The notes beneath the pieces were generated by a model. That model did no database searches. It was not told where the DNA came from and saw nothing but the letters and a program-made list of their open reading frames with translations. A stretch of 29,592 nt of DNA from Schoenoplectus triqueter (Eukaryota; Streptophyta; Magnoliopsida; Poales; Cyperaceae), in the NCBI GenBank assembly GCA_964058805.1, contig CAXKVV010001327.1, forward strand, positions 1 through 29,592, written 5' to 3'. A program made the position numbers and the translations under genes. Below are positions 20,009 to 29,592 of this stretch, in pieces. Within the stretch, counting starts at the first letter, position 1. The number at the start of each line of letters is the position of its first letter.

Positions 20009-21538
20009 ATGGGATCAAAGTATGAGGTCGAGGTCACGATTGAATCCGCTAAAAATCTCAAAAACGTGAACTGGCGCAACGGAGAACTCAAGCCTTATGC
20101 TGTGGTCTGGATCGATGATGGCCCCAAAATCACCACCAAGGTTGTTAACTGTTAATTAATTATTAATCAACTTCTCTGAATTTTTATATCATACAAAATC
20201 TATGTTCCTCTTCTTTAAAATTGTGTAGAAATTGAACTGACGATTTCAGGCTTAATTAGACATGCATTCAGTAATCAAAGAATTTGTCAGAATAGAAATC
20301 GTGGTTTGGTTGTAATTTATTTGAATTATCTTAACATAGGTTGATGTGGACAACGGCGAGGACCCAATTTGGGACGAGAAATTGTTGGTCCCTTTGCCAC
20401 CTTCCTCCAGGCTGGGAGAAGCCAAGCTCTACATAGATGTGGTGCATGCAAACGCTGCAGAGGGGGTGAAACCGCTCGTGGGGTCTGCTAAATTGCACCT
20501 GCATGAGGTGGTGGATGATGTTGGGATCGGTGAAAAGGCAATCAAGAGCCTCAAGTTGAAGCGTCCGTCAGGTCGGCCCCATGGGAAGATCGAGATTAAG
20601 GTTGCAGTGAAGGAACCCCAAAGGTAATGATTACTTAATTAATTCACTGAGACACTGATTAAGTTACTTGATTGAGGAAATTACTTTGGTGTGGTGTTAT
20701 TTTGTTATAATGGTAGAAGTCAATGTTTGGCGTTTTTTTTTCGGTTTCTTAATGGGGGAATGCTTAATTTTGCAAATTTTTACCTTGAAGAGTTGGTATT
20801 TTTCAATGTTACCCTTTAAACGTGACTGCATTTTCTGTAATTTCTTGAAGTGTAACAGCATAAATGCACTCAGGATAATTTTATTTCAGATTGTGTACTA
20901 AAAGGCAAATATGCTGGCAAATGCAAGGACATTGAAGCAGTCAATAGTTAGCTGCTGTGTTTCATTTTATTAGTACAATTGGGCCAAATGTCCAAAAACC
21001 CTCTTGTTATTGAAGTGAAATGGTATATAGAACTACCTGTCTACCTCAGAACATAATGTTTTTTTTTCATAACAGGTACTATGATCAGTATGCTCCACCA
21101 TATGGCCAAACCGCCTCGAGAGGATATGGTGAGCAATATGGCGGCTATGGCCAACCCTTTGTACCACCCCCACAGGGTTACCCCTACCCTGCTGCGGCCC
21201 CACCAGCTGGTTACCCATATGGTGGACCCCCACAACCTGCATATAGATCCAGTACATATGATGCACCACCGGCATACGGCGCACAGCCAGCATACGGGTC
21301 CGGGTCCTATGACTCATATGGGTCTGGTTCCTATGGAGGGGCACCAGTACAACAGGAACAGAAAAAGGGTAAGCTTGGAATGGGAGCTGGTCTGGCAATT
21401 GGGGCTGTTGGTGGGGTGCTTGGTGGATTGGCATTGGCTGAAGGGTTCGATTATGTTGAGGATAAGATAGCAGATGATGCGGCCGACAAGGTCGAGGATG
21501 ATTTGGCCTATGGTGATGATGATGGTGGTGATTGGTGA
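20009..21538 (+). CDS. SRC2-like C2-domain protein, 3 exons, 292 aa
   Basis: Exons are 20009-20140, 20340-20623 and 21076-21538; both introns (199 and 452 bp) are GT-AG and joining them keeps one frame. The ATG context (A at -3, G at +4) is favourable. Residues 1-135 form a C2 domain ([48 protein letters not shown]). Residues 140-229 are Pro/Tyr/Gly-rich with GYPYP-type repeats. Residues 237-259 are a Gly/Ala hydrophobic stretch, and 260-292 an acidic tail. This layout fits the plant SRC2 / C2 lipid-binding family, named for a cold-regulated soybean gene; members bind membranes and act in stress signalling. Few of the Asp residues expected in the first Ca2+ loop are visible, so Ca2+ dependence is uncertain. 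The acidic tail differs from classical SRC2. It is the only intact host gene found. Confidence 0.93.
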
Positions 21539-21598
21539 TAATCTGTTTTCCTTTCTTTTTCTGGGTTTGAATTCAGGGAGTGGGAAAAATTGAGGGAA

Positions 21599-21604
21599 AA
21601 TAAA
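21599..21604 (+). terminator. Polyadenylation signal of the C2-domain gene
   Basis: A canonical AATAAA lies 61 bases after the stop codon and is followed by a T-rich stretch, fitting a plant near-upstream element. The cleavage site would be within a few tens of bases. Confidence 0.65.
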
Positions 21605-21639
21605 GATTTTTTTTTGAATAATTATATGCAATTGTAATC

Positions 21640-22693
21640 GATCTTGAGTGCTGATGTTTTAAACCTGGCATATAATTTCGGTCGATACAACAGATTTCCT
21701 CTTTTACTTAATTGTTTTACTCAATTAATCGGTTTCTGTTTGTCATGTGATGTGCCAATTTCCAGTAGAAATGAGCTTTGGCATGCCTCCATTATTTTCA
21801 TCTGGGAATTTCCTTTTTATCGTCTGGTCTTTTGGGTGGACAATATCCTCGTAGTTGTTTGTATTGACTCAAGTCATCGTGATATTTTTCGAGTCTCTCT
21901 GAAGCAATGTGGTAGTGGATAATACTTCGTTTTCAGTCTACGTTGGCGTGTTTGACACGACGATCGTGTGCGCTTTTAATTGTCCCCGGATACTTCTATA
22001 TTTTTCTTTTTTATATATCCTTTTTTTTCTTTTCTTAAAAAATAAGTTTCCTAAAAATATATACTTTTTCTTTTCGCGCCAGAAAACTTTAAAACAACTC
22101 ATATGATTCTTCTAACGGATTATAAAAATGGACACCAGTGACGGTTCACGGAATCAGGGGCGGATTTAGGGGAATGGATTGTCCGGCTTCTGCATGGGTA
22201 CAATTTATTATATATTTTTGTTCCAGCTGTGTATTGATTTTTTTAATTTATCAATTTTAATAATTTAATGACGTACATTTTATCTATATACTAGAATCTT
22301 GACTCCACTCTGTACGAAATACACATATGCTAAATATTAAAAAGGAAAATGTTTGGGAAATTAGATATATACTTTATTATTCAATTTAAATAAATTATTA
22401 TATATTAATATTAACAACTTTATGATTCATTTAACTCATTTAAATTAAATAAGAAAAATATTATATAAAATAAAATTGCATAATAAAGTTAGTAAAGTCA
22501 GTATCAACAACGGTTACGATGGTTCTTCAGCGTATCCACTTTTGAAAGTTAAATAATAAAATTGATTGTTTGCACCTTTTTGCATTATTTCCATGTCTGT
22601 AACTTACAACTCTGTTTTTTATTTTGTTTTCAATAAGAGATAAAGCAGATTACTTAGCTTACTTGTTGATATATATATATATAAAAAGTAAAG
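21640..22693. other. Intergenic, no gene seen
   Basis: AT-rich, with no supportable reading frame. A 'caggggcggatttagggg' segment at about 22155-22172 resembles the end of a common class of plant transposon, but no opposite end was found nearby. Confidence 0.5.
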
Positions 22694-23083
22694 ACCGTAA
22701 GCTTAAGTTTACGGAGATTTTCTATGAGTTTAACTCAAAACATATATCAAATCATCTCAAAATTTTAATTTATCATTCTCATTAAATTTTTTATATGAAA
22801 ATCTATTGGGATGCAAAAATTTGGAGTGTTTTGAGTTTTTTAAGTCATGGTTTTTAATTTTTGAAAATCAGCTCTAAAAAAATAATAATATATTTAATAT
22901 TTAAACATCATTTTTAAAAATTAAAAACAATGACTTAAAAACTCAAAACACTCTAAATTTTTGCATCCCATGAGATTTTCATATAAAGAAATTAATGAAG
23001 ATGTTAAATTAAAATTTCGAGATGATTTGATATATTTTTTGAGTCAAGTTCACGGAAGGCCTCCGTGAGTTTAAGCTCACGGT
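22694..23083. mobile_element. 390-bp foldback (long-TIR) element
   Basis: The two halves are inverted copies of each other over about 190 bases: 22694-22890 matches the reverse complement of 22905-23083, including 'atgcaaaaattt-gagtgttttgag' and 'atatcaaatcatctc-aaattttaattta'. The ends read ACCGT(A/G)AGC. Each end holds a small hairpin (CCGTAA...TTACGG on the left, CCGTGA...TCACGG on the right). It sits beside TA-rich DNA, so a target duplication cannot be resolved. It encodes nothing; it is a MITE of unassigned superfamily. Confidence 0.85.
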
Positions 23084-23090
23084 ATATCCA

Positions 23091-23092
<2 letters not shown>

Positions 23093-23136
<44 letters not shown>
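23093..23136. repeat. (TA)n-(GA)n compound microsatellite
   Basis: A TA run is followed directly by a GA run. It lies between the foldback element and a 16-base perfect palindrome, GTGCTACGCGTAGCAC (23148-23163). Confidence 0.95.
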
Positions 23137-23163
23137 ATTTGGTTATGGTGCTACGCGTAGCAC

Positions 23164-24200
23164 GGATGGTCTGTGTGTTGCAGATCATTTCTTCGTCTTC
23201 AATGTTTAAATGATCGATCTGACCGATCAAAATATTTTTCATAAGAAAATCTAATTTGAGACCAAATTCAATCAAAACAAAGACTATTTTAATTACCTTT
23301 ATTTTTTATAATTTTAATTTATCATAACCCTTTCTTGAGATTTTCATGCATTCTCTTCCGCTTATGTTTTAAATTCTACATTACAAATAAACTCAAAAAA
23401 ATAGTTAAATTATATGTGATTATTTTATAAATTAATAAATATAATTATATATGTTTTTGAGAATTTTTTTAAATAACAATTAAGAAACGCATGAGTTGCT
23501 ACACCTAATTAAATTGTCAGTCTGTAACAGAAATTTACAGAACGGTCAGAAATCTTAATAGCAGCAGGTCTTAGCTTAGTGGACCTTGTTTGGCATTTAT
23601 TTTCCTTCTGGTCCCATCAGAGTTGCGAGATTCAAGAGGATAATGGAAACTTGGAAAGCAAGGCAATGCCTCAAGCCCTCAATGTCATGTCGGTGCTCCT
23701 AGGATAAACCTAGGCATATTCCTGAGGGGATATATAAGCTAGCGGATAATATTCCTACGATAAAGTTAAAATATCAATATCTTCACTTTTATTATTTCGC
23801 TTTTTAATATAATACATGTAGACATTTTCTTTTATCTTTTGTTAAAGTACAATATGATTCATCTATAGTTCCACTTCTAATTAAATTATTAAACTGATTT
23901 ATTGTCATTTCGCCTTTTTTACTTATCAAACAAAAATAATAAAAGTTAGATAAGAGTAAATGGATTAATAATCTGTTTATTTCAGTATTATCACTTCTTC
24001 CCAATTAACGATGAATTATAATATATATTGAAAGATTTAGGTTATGCACGTGATATAAATTTCAAAAAAGTTCAATCATAAATAAGGATCCAATTAATTT
24101 AATTGTTACTAAACTAAAATAGGAGTTTATAAAATTACATATCTCCTTTAGTACTGTAATCAAAGGTGAAGATTTCCTTTTTAATGAAGGTTGTGAGCTC
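23164..24200. other. Intergenic, no gene seen
   Basis: Mostly AT-rich. The 23550-23750 stretch is less AT-rich and contains 'gatatataagc' near 23739, a possible TATA box with no credible coding sequence after it. Confidence 0.5.
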
Positions 24201-24299
24201 TTCTTTTTTTTTCTATCCGAGCACCAAAATAGTAACGTCTATTGAAATATACATTTAGGATTAACAAATTACTAATAGTTCTACGCTAGTAGAATAAAT

Positions 24300-25945
24300 T
24301 AAAGCCTTGCTTAATCAAGGTTTTATGCCTTCTAAAATTTATTCTTTAATTTTCTCGACACATGAGAGATACAAATGAAAAATAAGAGAGGAGAGAATTA
24401 AAAGTCTACCATAAGAGATGCACCCTCTTTTATAAGCCTTTTTGAAAAATTATCTCATTTATTGTTATAACTTTTTATACAACTACTTTTGGTGATGTAA
24501 CAATTTTCTATGAGACAACTTTCAGCCATGTAAGAGAATACATTAATATCTTGTCTCTTTTTCTCTTTTGGTTAAAATTATCATGAGCTAAAGCCCACTT
24601 TCAGTTTGTTAATTAATCAAATTAATTATATTTGAGTCCAAATGATATTTTAATAATTTATATCTCATATATTTTAAAATCATATAAATAGTATATTACT
24701 TAAGAGTTTATATGGGTTGATCAGGAAGAATCCGTGTAATGTTGGTAGTAGATTCACATAATCTTTGTCGTTCTATAGTCATAAGTAGTATCTAGCAATA
24801 AATTATGACTATCAAACATAGATAATTTGTATAATATAATATTACGATCCTACACAAAAAATATTATTTTTTGTTATGTTAATTCTTAAGCCACATGATA
24901 TCAAGATTAATCCAAGATAAAAAAGTGACATCCTTATTATTTGTATATATGTTTTGATCCAAAATAGATTCTAGAGAAGAGATTCAATTATCATCATTTT
25001 GGTGTCACATTTGTGTCATTAAAATTAAATATTAAATTATTATTATTTAAACTCTTAAATAATAAAACTAATTAAAATAATATTTTGTAAATATCATCTT
25101 ATATATGTATATAAAAATATATTATTTTAGTATTATTTATATATGCACCGAGCGTTAATGAAATCAACAGACCAAATATGATAATTTAGATTAATTACTT
25201 GATGGTTATTCAAATGAAGTTAATTTTTTTATAATTTTATATATACATATAATTGAGATGATATAAAATACATCAAACGGTTCACATTTTTAAATTTAAG
25301 CATGTTATAAATAGGCACTAGTTGCATCAATAATGGAGGTAATTGGATCCCTTCTCTAGATTGTATATAATTAAACAAATAGTTATATAATATGCTTTAA
25401 ATCTTATTTCATCAAGGGGTCTAAAGATATCATTACTCATTAAAAGATGAAAGAATATGTATTTTTAATGAATAATTTTTTCTACATAATTCATGAACAT
25501 AAAAGCATGATCTTTATGACAGCCAGTCATTGTTAGAAAATATTCATTATAATCAATTTTTATGTGAAAATGATGAATTATCTCATATATAAAATTCAAA
25601 CACTAATGAAAATAAATGATCACAAACACAATACATTCATTGTTTCATTTAGATCATGCCCAATATACTAATCTCTATTAGTTATTTACATGATGTGCAA
25701 AATCTGTTAATTTTTAATCTACATACTAATTTTTTTTATAATTAATGATCTCAATTAGAGACTTTTAACATATTTATTATCTTTTAATTATAAGTATGGA
25801 GCTCTGCAATTCTATATCCTCAATTTGAATGATCTATTCATTAATAAAATACTGAAGAAATGAAATGATTAAAATCATTCAATTCATGAATAAAATACAA
25901 AGTCATTAATTTTGATTGATTTTTAGGACACAAAATTAACTAACA
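24300..25945 (-). mobile_element. Degenerate solo LTR related to copia element 1
   Basis: Blocks match the 1556-3588 LTR in the same order. 'gaatccgtgtaatgttggtag' (24729-24749) matches 2709-2729. 'ctatagtcata-g-agtatctagca' (24773 on) matches 2756 on. 'gtgacatccttattatttg' matches the 2906 region, and the end '...caaaattaactaaca' corresponds to the LTR end at 3588. Similarity is patchy, with large indels. The left boundary is unclear (24.2-24.35 kb), and no internal coding sequence flanks it, hence a solo LTR or fragment. Confidence 0.65.
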
Positions 25946-26370
25946 CATACACCTAATTAACTAAACCTTATTAATTAGTGACATGCCTGATTCCTAGATG
26001 ATACTTGGGCTGCTGATTAACAATTTGAAATAGCACGTTGCACACAGCGATCTCTTAATATCATTTTAAGAATTCAGCATTCGTTTTAAACAATTCAGCG
26101 TTCGTCTTAAATAAACGAATAGTATTTTGCACAGCATTGGTAGTCACCAGGATAAATTATGTTAAATCGATTTGAAAGTTTAAACCTTCTATATTATTTT
26201 GATTTTTTTTAAATTTTGAGTCAATTTTTTAAGAAGAAAAAACAATAAAACTACAAATTTCTGAGTTAATCAGTATAATTTCGAAATAAATATTGCATTC
26301 AAAATGCTGCCCTGATCCACACTTTGCAAAGCATATTAGCCCATCCATTCGATTATAAATTTATAATCAG
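25946..26370. other. Intergenic, no gene seen
   Basis: Contains a short near-tandem repeat, 'attcagc(a/g)ttcgt-tta', at about 26071 and 26094, followed by its partial inverted echo 'aaataaacgaat'. Nothing else is supported. Confidence 0.5.
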
Positions 26371-26781
26371 AAGGGATCAGTGTCATAATTTTAGTTGCAT
26401 CCGATGTCATCAACTTATTTTTTTTAATTTATATTTAAAAGTTTAATACTTAAATTTTAAATCCAAATCTTATTCTTATTCATTTTTATGATAGATGTAT
26501 GCTCGTAAATTTTTATGATTTTTAGAGATCATTTTATATTATATCAAATGATACTAAAATGAATGCATAAAAATCAATCAATCATAGTTAATTAGGTTCA
26601 CTAATTTTATTATCATTTGATCTAGTATGAAATGATTTCTAATAATCATAAAATTTTATGATTATACATCTATTATAAAAATAAACAAGATCAATGATTT
26701 AGATTTAAAATTGAAATATTATATTTTAAAATATAAATTAAAATATAAGTTCGGTGACATCCGAATGGCATCAGATCCCTT
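26371..26781. mobile_element. ~410-bp foldback MITE
   Basis: The ends are inverted copies (AAGGGATC on the left, GATCCCTT on the right). The similarity continues inward for about 190 bases, for example 'atagatgta' with 'tacatctat', 'tcaaatgata' with 'tatcatttga', and 'ttttaaatc-aaatc' with its complement. It is non-coding. The termini may extend a further ~10 bases, because ttataa occurs on both sides. No clean target duplication was seen. Confidence 0.8.
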
Positions 26782-27271
26782 ATCATTTATAATAATATAA
26801 TTCCCAGCTCCTGGTCCGGTCTTGGTAGGAATCCTTAGATGGCCTGGACCTTTTCTAGAAATTTTCACCATTGGTCAGAAAATTGTGTCATAATAAATAA
26901 TTCTAGTTTGGAAAGAACCAAGCAAGGAGGTCGGACTGTTCATTACATAATTTACATTAGTTAATTACTTCATTAGTTCTTAGAACCAGGCAAATCCAAA
27001 GTTTTCTAGGTCTAGCGTTTTGTACAACTCTACTGAGTTATTATTTTAAGATGCGACTTATTTTAAGATAAGAGGGAGCTGTTAAGCTACGCAATTGTAA
27101 ATATAAATTAATAAAAAAATTCAATTGATTTTGGACGTTGGACTAATGCAACTATAGCAAGTTATTATCTCACAGAACCAAGCAAAGCTATCACATTATA
27201 TGAGTTCCATTTTCACTATAGCATTGTTTTCTTAGTTGGCGACTTGAGGCGCCTCAATATCAGTATACCAC
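26782..27271. other. Intergenic, no gene seen
   Basis: No reading frame or structural signal worth naming. A short direct repeat, 'ttattttaagat', occurs at about 27040 and 27059. Confidence 0.45.
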
Positions 27272-27279
27272 ATTATATG

Positions 27280-27793
27280 TAGGGGTGTGCAAACCGTCGG
27301 TTCGGTTCAAATTAAAATAATCATATACATTCGAAGTTTTTTTCAGTTTGTTAAATTATGAACCGAATCAAACTTCTAAAAATATCAACCGAATAAACCG
27401 AATTTTTTTTTCGGTTTATTCGGTTAAACTGAAATTATATCATTTAAAAAGAGAAAAAAATCAAAAGTTATAAAAATTAATAGAAAAAAAATAGTTAAAA
27501 GGATAAAATAAATAACTAAATAAAACTTATAGAAAATAAATATATTCGGATTATCTTTGTTATAATTCTTATTTATATTAAGTAAAATAAAATTATTTAA
27601 AAAACTTTGGACTATTTGGTTTATTCGGTTTATCCGATTTAGAAAAAAACAAAACCGAACCAAAGAATAAAAACCGAATTAGCTAAAATTTTCAACCGAA
27701 CCGAAAATTTTAAACCGAAAAACCGAACCAAATAATCCAAAATTTAACGGTTCAGTTCAAAACCAATTAAACCGATCCGTTTGCACACCCCTA
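27280..27793. mobile_element. 514-bp hAT-type MITE
   Basis: The terminal inverted repeats read TAGGGGTGTGCAAAC and GTTTGCACACCCCTA. The flanking 8 bases are attatatg (27272-27279) and attatagg (27794-27801), a target duplication with one mismatch. An 8-bp duplication and a YAGGGGTG-type end fit the hAT superfamily. The interior is rich in accgaa/ttcggt repeats in both orientations. It has no transposase and would depend on one supplied elsewhere. Confidence 0.87.
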
Positions 27794-27801
27794 ATTATAG
27801 G

Positions 27802-29208
27802 GGAAGGGCCCTCCCTCAAGTTCCCCAGACATAGGTAAAATCAAGTAGTTTTGAGTAATTTTAGTAATAAAAATTAAGATTTTTGGTATCCCCAAATCGT
27901 CGTACCCCTTAAATCCTCCTGTGGCTTGTGTTGGTCTTCATGGGCGTTGATCTGAGCTGGAAAAATACATGCATGTATGGGGAAAAAAGAGCATCAAAAT
28001 CTGAGCAAGCAAATACAAGCATGATGATTTTAGAAGGTAAACTTTCCATCTTTCCTTCCTTTTATCCTAGATGAACAAAATTTTCAGATATTTTGTTTTT
28101 TTCTTTATTTTTTTTCCAAAGGGAGGATATAGAAAGATCAACAATTCAAAGTACAATTATAAAATTTTCACTTCTCTTAATGGTTACTATAAAATTTGTA
28201 GTATAAACTAAGTCTGCAATTTCTCTCGGGTATCTGATTAAATTGGACATTATTCGGAACGTTCAATTGATGCATAGACTTATTTGTAAGAACTGATCAG
28301 TCTTGAAATTCAAAACAGATGGTTGGCAAGTTAGGGGTTGCACTTATACGGATACTATTGATGATATTCGATTCATATATATCCGAAAATTTAGATGCAG
28401 ATATCCGTACAGATGCACTTTTCCAATATCAACTTAATTGAATATTGGACATATAATATATTATCAAATATACATCATAAAAGTTTGATATTATTAAATA
28501 TATATCTTTGACAATATATATTATTTGTATTTTATCCGATATTATCTATAAATCATATTTGTATCTAGAACTATTTGTATTCGTATCTAAAAAACTAAAA
28601 CGAATACGATTTTAACCACTATCCAACAATATATGTTCCTTTTCTCCCCTATGCTAAGTGTAATATCCTGAATCAAGGCACTAGGGAACAATATCTTCTA
28701 CATTAATTAGATAACTAGCAACCTAATCACCAACATAGAAGTAAATAAAAGAGAAAAAAAATAAAACATAGTCAGTTATAAAATTCAGTAATTATTTAAA
28801 TTATGTAACTTCTCTATAATAATTATAAATAAAATAATTCTATTTAAAAGATAATAATTCATTTTTATCTATCAATACATGTAATTTAAGTAATTATGTA
28901 TAGACACATGAATATCACACATGGTGTCCATCATGATAAATAACGGATATCTCATAAACACACTAAAAAGTGAAACTCTGCAAAACCATCTTTCACTTAT
29001 AATCCTTTATAAATTGTGCGGACCATTCCTTTCAGAGTATGAAAATGTTAATTTACAATATGTACAATTACACATAATTTGATCAGTTTTATTTATCAAC
29101 ATCCACTTGCTTGATTAAAATATTATAACTATATATACACATTCCAATTCAGCATCAATATCATAATTTCAGTTATCAAAATCTAATTAAATCAGGAGTT
29201 ATGCAATG
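27802..29208. other. Intergenic, no gene seen
   Basis: The 27810-28060 part is less AT-rich than its surroundings but has no supportable frame. The 28340-28620 part has repeated 'atccg-ta'/'cgaata' words typical of a decayed MITE. The rest is AT-rich. Confidence 0.5.
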
Positions 29209-29530
29209 ATACGGACTAAAAATATAGGTAAATCATTTATAAATCTTATTTTATGGATCTCAATAAATTCTTCGCATCAAAATATCATGGGATATAAAAA
29301 AAATATTTTCAAACCTTTTAAATATTAATTTTGATTTTTTTTAAGATGATTCAATAATAATAATAAGATAATATATATTTTCTAGGTCATTTTTAAAAAT
29401 TCAAAATTAATACTTAGAAAATTTCAAAAATAGAAATTTTTTATATTCCATCATATTTTGATATAAATAATTTATTGAGATTTATAAATTAAGATTTGAA
29501 CATGATTTAACTATATTTTTGAGTCTGTAG
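29209..29530. mobile_element. ~320-bp foldback MITE
   Basis: The left end tacggactaaaaatatag matches the reverse complement of the right end (tatatttttgagtctgta), and similarity continues inward, for example 'aatctcaataaatt' and 'atcaaaatat-atggaatat'. Both halves pair over about 130 bases with scattered mismatches. It encodes nothing. The superfamily is not assignable. Confidence 0.78.
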
Positions 29531-29592
29531 CAAATTTAATCATTAACTACCCGTAGCACCATTGCCTAGCTCTTAATTCAGATCATCTATCC

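Noticed and set aside
19394..20069. Two plus-strand frames of 105 codons before the C2 gene
   Set aside because: One overlaps promoter and exon 1 in another frame; neither has domain support, and the exon structure from 20009 explains the coding signal.
21033..21631. Several frames overlapping exon 3 on both strands
   Set aside because: Shadows of the repetitive Pro/Tyr/Gly-rich exon; the frame joined to exons 1-2 is the only one with a continuous protein family match.
27424..27663. 79-codon minus-strand frame
   Set aside because: Lies wholly inside the AT-rich interior of the hAT-type MITE; Ile/Phe/Asn-rich translation typical of chance frames.
28340..28620. Possible MITE with 'atacggata' words
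   Set aside because: Opposite terminal repeat and target duplication could not be identified.

Overview
The window reads as nuclear DNA of a flowering plant, probably a eudicot. It is AT-rich, its one well-supported gene has GT-AG introns, and it carries Ty1/copia retrotransposons primed by initiator tRNA-Met plus several miniature inverted-repeat elements (MITEs). No bacterial, organellar, rRNA, tRNA or CRISPR signal was seen. The species cannot be named from the sequence.

Layout. Bases 1-1555 are non-coding and hold an array of short hairpins. Their loops are nearly constant, while the two sides of each stem change together; this is the most unusual structure in the window. Bases 1556-10531 are one decayed Ty1/copia element on the minus strand: two LTRs of about 2 kb, PBS, leader with tandem repeats, broken gag-pol, and polypurine tract. 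Bases 10532 to about 11825 are LTR-like non-coding sequence. From about 11793 to about 14381 lies a second, truncated copia element, also on the minus strand: a gag reading frame with one nonsense codon, a PBS, and an LTR carrying about a dozen copies of a palindromic motif. Bases 14382-19380 are AT-rich intergenic DNA with a G-quadruplex-type tract near 16.1 kb and nested inverted repeats at 16.8-17.25 kb.

The only intact host gene found is at 20009-21538 (+). It has three exons encoding a 292-residue SRC2-like protein: an N-terminal C2 domain, a Pro/Tyr/Gly-rich middle, a glycine-rich hydrophobic segment and an acidic tail. Its upstream region has an inverted pair of CGCG (CAMTA-type) boxes, a TATA-like box and a CT-rich tract. 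A polyadenylation signal follows the stop codon.

Bases 21640-29592 are intergenic. They contain a 390-bp foldback element, a TA/GA microsatellite, a badly decayed LTR related to those at 1.6-3.6 and 8.6-10.5 kb, another foldback element near 26.4 kb, a hAT-type MITE with an 8-bp target duplication near 27.3 kb, and a third foldback element near 29.2 kb. The retroelement genes do not appear functional. The C2-domain gene stands alone, with no co-oriented partner.
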